From: Paenibacillus sp. V4I3
GTDB taxonomy: Bacteria > Bacillota > Bacilli > Paenibacillales > NBRC-103111
Direction: 5' to 3'
Length of the DNA: 64,000 nucleotides
Assembly: GCF_030817215.1 (NCBI RefSeq)
Contig: NZ_JAUSZA010000001.1
Coordinates: 7,352,501-7,416,500, forward strand
Shown here: piece by piece, positions 61,264-64,000 of the stretch
Position numbering within the stretch: the first letter of the stretch is position 1
How the letters are laid out: every line of letters begins with the position of its first letter
The notes under the pieces: generated by a model
What the model saw: only the letters and a program-made list of their open reading frames with translations
The model's database searches: none
Told to the model about the DNA's origin: nothing
Translations under genes and position numbers: made by a program

Positions 61264-61358
61264 TATATAAATTCCACCTTATGTTGATATTCAAGTTGAA
61301 AACCATTTTCATTTAAACATTATTGTAATATAATAATAGAAGAAAGGAGATGAATCAA

Positions 61359-61604
61359 ATGACTGAAAAAACAAAAGAAGTAATTTATGATGAAGTCCTT
61401 GAGGTTTTAGATAAACTCCGTCCTTTTCTACAACGCGATGGCGGTGACGTAGATCTCGTTGATGTAGAAGACGGTATTGTGAAGCTGAAACTTATGGGTG
61501 CCTGCGGCAGCTGCCCAAGCTCAACAATCACGTTGAAAGCTGGTATTGAACGCGCATTGGTTGAAGAGGTTGAAGGCATAACAGAAGTCGTACAGGTATT
61601 CTAA
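61359..61604 (+). CDS. NifU-like iron-sulfur scaffold protein (YutI-like)
   Basis: 81 aa from the ATG at 61359 (GGAG about 9 nt upstream; the ATG at 61350 is too close to the site). NifU C-terminal domain: LRPFLQRDGGDVDLVDVE and the cluster-binding GACGSCPSSTITLK with CxxC. It supplies Fe-S clusters, probably with the IscA-like protein at 57756 and for enzymes such as the radical SAM protein nearby. Confidence 0.9.
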   Translation: MTEKTKEVIYDEVLEVLDKLRPFLQRDGGDVDLVDVEDGIVKLKLMGACGSCPSSTITLKAGIERALVEEVEGITEVVQVF

Positions 61605-61623
61605 TTACGACTATATCATAAGA

Positions 61624-61654
61624 AAGAGCTTACCTCTATGGTAAGCTCTTTTTG
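61624..61654. terminator. Terminator between the NifU-like and SDR genes
   Basis: AAGAGCTTACC pairs with GGTAAGCTCTT, followed by TTTTGC; a short A-run on the left also serves the minus strand. Confidence 0.85.
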
Positions 61655-61669
61655 CATATAGGATAAGGA

Positions 61670-62461
61670 CTAGTTTTTACGCTGGTTAAGCACCGGCAAT
61701 GGTTGGATTGGATCGAGGCCCCCAGATATATCCATAATATTTCCAGTTATGAAATCGGATGCAGGTAAACAAAGGAAATCAATGACTCTAGCCACATCTT
61801 CGCCCGTCCCCGGTCTTCCTACTGGTGTTTCCCCATCAATCTCCAGACGCGCTTCTTGCATCGTACGTTCTTTGTTCTTACCTCGAATATCGCCAGGGCA
61901 TATCATATTGACAGTGATGCCATGACTCGCTTCTTCTTCGGCCAATGTCTTCGTGAATGAAACTAAGCCCACCTTAGCCGCCGCGTATACGGCGCGATGC
62001 GTCCAACCCCTAGCTTCAGCCGCCTTTCCGAATCCAAAGTGGATAATTCGTCCCCAGCGTTTCTCCCTCATCATAGGCAGAACCAGATGATCAAGCTCCA
62101 TGACGCCAAGCAAATTGCCGCGCATCAGATATTCAATCTCATCGACATTATAATCAGCGAAAAAACGCCGTTCTCTGAAAAAAGGTCCGGCATTATTCAC
62201 AAGAATATCAATAGGACCGAGCGTAGATGTTGTTTGTTCCACCATACGTATAATATCTTCGCGCTTAGCTACATCGCCTTGGACGGCCACGCTGCGAACA
62301 CCCAGATCTTCCAATCGAAGGACGAGCTCAGCGGCTTCCTTTTCACTATTTACATAATTGACAGCTACATGGCAACCCCGCTGTGCTAGGGTGATCGCGG
62401 TCATTTTGCCCAAGCCTTTGGCGCTGCCTGTAATAAGAACCGTTCGGCCTCTTATTTCCAT
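61670..62461 (-). CDS. Short-chain dehydrogenase/reductase
   Basis: 263 aa from the ATG at 62461. NAD(P) motif TGSAKGLGKM, structural NNAG, catalytic YAAAK (the Ser position lies before it in IIHFGFGKA, not the usual ISS) and VNMICPGDIRG. Looks like a FabG-type reductase, but the catalytic Ser region IHFG departs from the common pattern, so activity should be tested. It overlaps no neighbour and starts 8 bp after the HEPN gene stop. Confidence 0.85.
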   Translation of the reverse strand: MEIRGRTVLITGSAKGLGKMTAITLAQRGCHVAVNYVNSEKEAAELVLRLEDLGVRSVAVQGDVAKREDIIRMVEQTTSTLGPIDILVNNAGPFFRERRFFADYNVDEIEYLMRGNLLGVMELDHLVLPMMREKRWGRIIHFGFGKAAEARGWTHRAVYAAAKVGLVSFTKTLAEEEASHGITVNMICPGDIRGKNKERTMQEARLEIDGETPVGRPGTGEDVARVIDFLCLPASDFITGNIMDISGGLDPIQPLPVLNQRKN

Positions 62462-62468
62462 GGTCCTC

Positions 62469-63185
62469 TTACCCCTTTGCAATACTTGCCGTAATATAAG
62501 AGAAAGCTATTGTTAAGGTTCGGCATACCATTTCAAATCCCTGCTGCAGATCGGCGATATTTGATTTCACATTTTCAACATGAATACGTTCACCTGGAAT
62601 CGGCTCTTTTTGCATAAGATCATCCAGCATTTCAGCATTAATATAATGAATCTCCATATTGCGCTGATTGCGGAGTCGATCTAGCGCCGATTTATAATCC
62701 ATTTTGAGATTATAAAGCTGGAGCTCCAGTGAGCCGTGAATATGCTTTTCATGCATGCGGCGCAGTACGGTAAAGTACGAGAACCGAGACTTAAGCGTCT
62801 CTGTTTTCAGCTCAAATAGATCATTCATAAACGTGCCCAATTTGTCCAAAATCGAAAACAAGCGAATGAAGGCATTTTTATAAAAATAAACAAATCGATG
62901 ATATTCTTCGATCTCTTGCGGATTCATTTCCTCCAAGAATGCCTTTCTGATATGCTCAGCGTAACGCTCACAGCAATATTTACTCTGTTCCAGCTCATCC
63001 AAGGCATCGATAAACCCCTTGCTCCAGATCGCCCGTCTATGGTACTTGGGATACTCTGAGGCTAGGCGGCTATGCTCCTTAGATTCCAACAGCTCAATAT
63101 ATGTTCTCACCGCGTTGCCAGCATCTAGAAGAAGTCCGCTATCGATTCGTTTCGGTTCATTGAACAATACTCGCAGCACGGGCAC
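62469..63185 (-). CDS. HEPN-domain protein (Cthe_2314-like)
   Basis: 238 aa, entirely helical. The region around KNAFIRLFSILDKLGTFMND and DRLRNQRNMEIHYINAEMLD fits a HEPN fold; the RNxxxH motif is present as RNQRNMEIHY. Many HEPN proteins are RNases, though this Cthe_2314-like group is chromosomal and of unknown role. No antitoxin-like gene is adjacent, so a toxin role is not supported. Confidence 0.75.
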   Translation of the reverse strand: MPVLRVLFNEPKRIDSGLLLDAGNAVRTYIELLESKEHSRLASEYPKYHRRAIWSKGFIDALDELEQSKYCCERYAEHIRKAFLEEMNPQEIEEYHRFVYFYKNAFIRLFSILDKLGTFMNDLFELKTETLKSRFSYFTVLRRMHEKHIHGSLELQLYNLKMDYKSALDRLRNQRNMEIHYINAEMLDDLMQKEPIPGERIHVENVKSNIADLQQGFEMVCRTLTIAFSYITASIAKG

Positions 63186-63216
63186 ACCCCTTTTTCATCC
63201 TAGCAAATTTGTTCGG

Positions 63217-64000
63217 TTATAGCTTTGCTGTTTGTTCGCTTAGCAGGGTCTGTTTCACCTTCTGTGAACGATCCCGTTGTACTAAATACATAGCTGCCAA
63301 AACCCCAACACCACCCAAACATTGGTACAGGGAGATAGACTCATGTAAAAAAATGTAGCCTGCAATAGCTGCTGTTACAGGAAGTAAGTACCCATAAGCA
63401 GAGGATTTGAACGGCCCTAGCTTAGCTAAGCTCCAGTTGTGAATAGAAAATCCTAAGGCAGTAGCCAACAAGGAGGTATAAATTAAGCTGATCCAACCTG
63501 TCGAAGAGATGGCTGCATAATAGGCGGCGTCAGCACGCAAGAGTACGAAGGGCAATAACGAAAGCGCCCCTGCAGTCATTTCGAGCGAGATCAGCAGCGG
63601 CAGCGGATAACGCAATACAAGTCGATTCATACCGATGAGATAAATGGCTCCCATAAAACTGCGCATCAGTAATAGGATATCTCCTCTGAACGTTTCTCCT
63701 CCAAGATGGAATCCATCTACCCCGCCTGAGACAATGATGATTACACTGCATAAAGCTAAAGGAATTCCTATAAGGATGCGCCATGTGAGCCTCACTTGAC
63801 CGGCTATTAAAGCGAAAAGAACCGTTATGACGGGCATGAAGCCGCGCCCTAATACAGCGCCATTCGCGGAGTTAGAAAACTGTAAGGCATACTGCAGAAG
63901 GGCTTCCATCCCAATAGCATTGAGAATGCCTAATCCACATATAAGGAGAAGATCTCTACCGGCAATCTGTATCTTCAGCGAACGCGATCGATAATAAAAG
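63217..64000 (-). CDS. EamA/DMT-family transporter, 5' end outside the window
   Basis: The frame is open from the stop at 63217 to the right edge, about 261 residues. It has about eight membrane helices with the second EamA repeat (GWISLIYTSLLATALGFSIH, LLPVTAAIAGYIFLHE). Residues before the internal Met at 63909 (LLLICGLGILNAIG) continue the first repeat, so the true start lies beyond 64000. Substrate unknown. Confidence 0.85.
   Translation of the reverse strand, partial: FYYRSRSLKIQIAGRDLLLICGLGILNAIGMEALLQYALQFSNSANGAVLGRGFMPVITVLFALIAGQVRLTWRILIGIPLALCSVIIIVSGGVDGFHLGGETFRGDILLLMRSFMGAIYLIGMNRLVLRYPLPLLISLEMTAGALSLLPFVLLRADAAYYAAISSTGWISLIYTSLLATALGFSIHNWSLAKLGPFKSSAYGYLLPVTAAIAGYIFLHESISLYQCLGGVGVLAAMYLVQRDRSQKVKQTLLSEQTAKL

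Noticed and set aside
62469..63185. HEPN protein as a toxin of a HEPN-MNT pair
   Set aside because: No nucleotidyltransferase or other antitoxin gene is adjacent; the Cthe_2314-like group is not a known toxin.

Overview
The window reads as a chromosomal segment of a low-to-mid G+C, endospore-forming Bacillota, most likely Paenibacillus or a close relative. Pointers: several Lpl/Msm-type sugar ABC operons, each with a YesMN-like or large sensor-fused AraC regulator; the phosphorelay inhibitors Sda and Spo0E; the dnaB-dnaI pair; and a cluster matching the yumB/yumC/yutM/yutJ/yuzB/yutI neighbourhood of Bacillus. I saw no rRNA, tRNA, cas genes or intact transposase.

Layout. 1-28.8 kb is accessory carbohydrate biology: an AraC regulator and GH2 glycosidase; a two-component system (frameshifted response regulator plus histidine kinase) upstream of a sugar ABC transporter; an erythromycin-esterase-like enzyme; a sugar isomerase; CorA; decayed GH172 and AraC remnants; a second ABC operon under a 780-aa AraC regulator with two CcpA cre sites; an unusual UvrA-like ATPase; a dead SDR gene; a CDF metal exporter; a LacI regulator; and an EamA transporter. 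29-32.3 kb is an SsuABC-type importer behind a ykkC/guanidine-I riboswitch, divergent from a 61-aa ORF. 32.6-36 kb is sdhCAB (sdhC frameshifted) with a divergent LysR gene. 37-41 kb holds an orphan response regulator and a KtrB-KtrA-antiporter operon. 41.4-49.3 kb has a CPBP protease, uvrC, trxA, a MerR gene, yqzM-like, dnaI and dnaB. 49.5-52.8 kb has an HxlR regulator beside a collapsed dehydrogenase, a hydrolase, YuiB-like and hemQ. 52.8-64 kb is the redox/Fe-S/sporulation-checkpoint block: two NDH-2-like enzymes, a YumC-type reductase, sda with a DnaA-box cluster, an IscA-like protein, spo0E-like, a mqnE-like radical SAM enzyme, YuzB, a NifU-like protein, an SDR, a HEPN protein and a second EamA transporter.

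Most notable non-coding signals. (1) Two copies, about 15 kb apart, of a roughly 60-nt C-rich RNA unit with a matching promoter and a terminator hairpin that covaries between copies. (2) Three intergenic arrays of a palindrome, GTTGYA-N5-TACAAC, repeated at 51-54 and 63 bp steps. (3) A 17-copy degenerate octanucleotide repeat upstream of uvrC. (4) Three consensus DnaA boxes, plus weaker ones, upstream of sda. (5) A near-perfect Rex operator upstream of an NDH-2 gene. Several genes are broken; two frameshifts lie in short homopolymers and may be real slippage mutations or sequencing errors.
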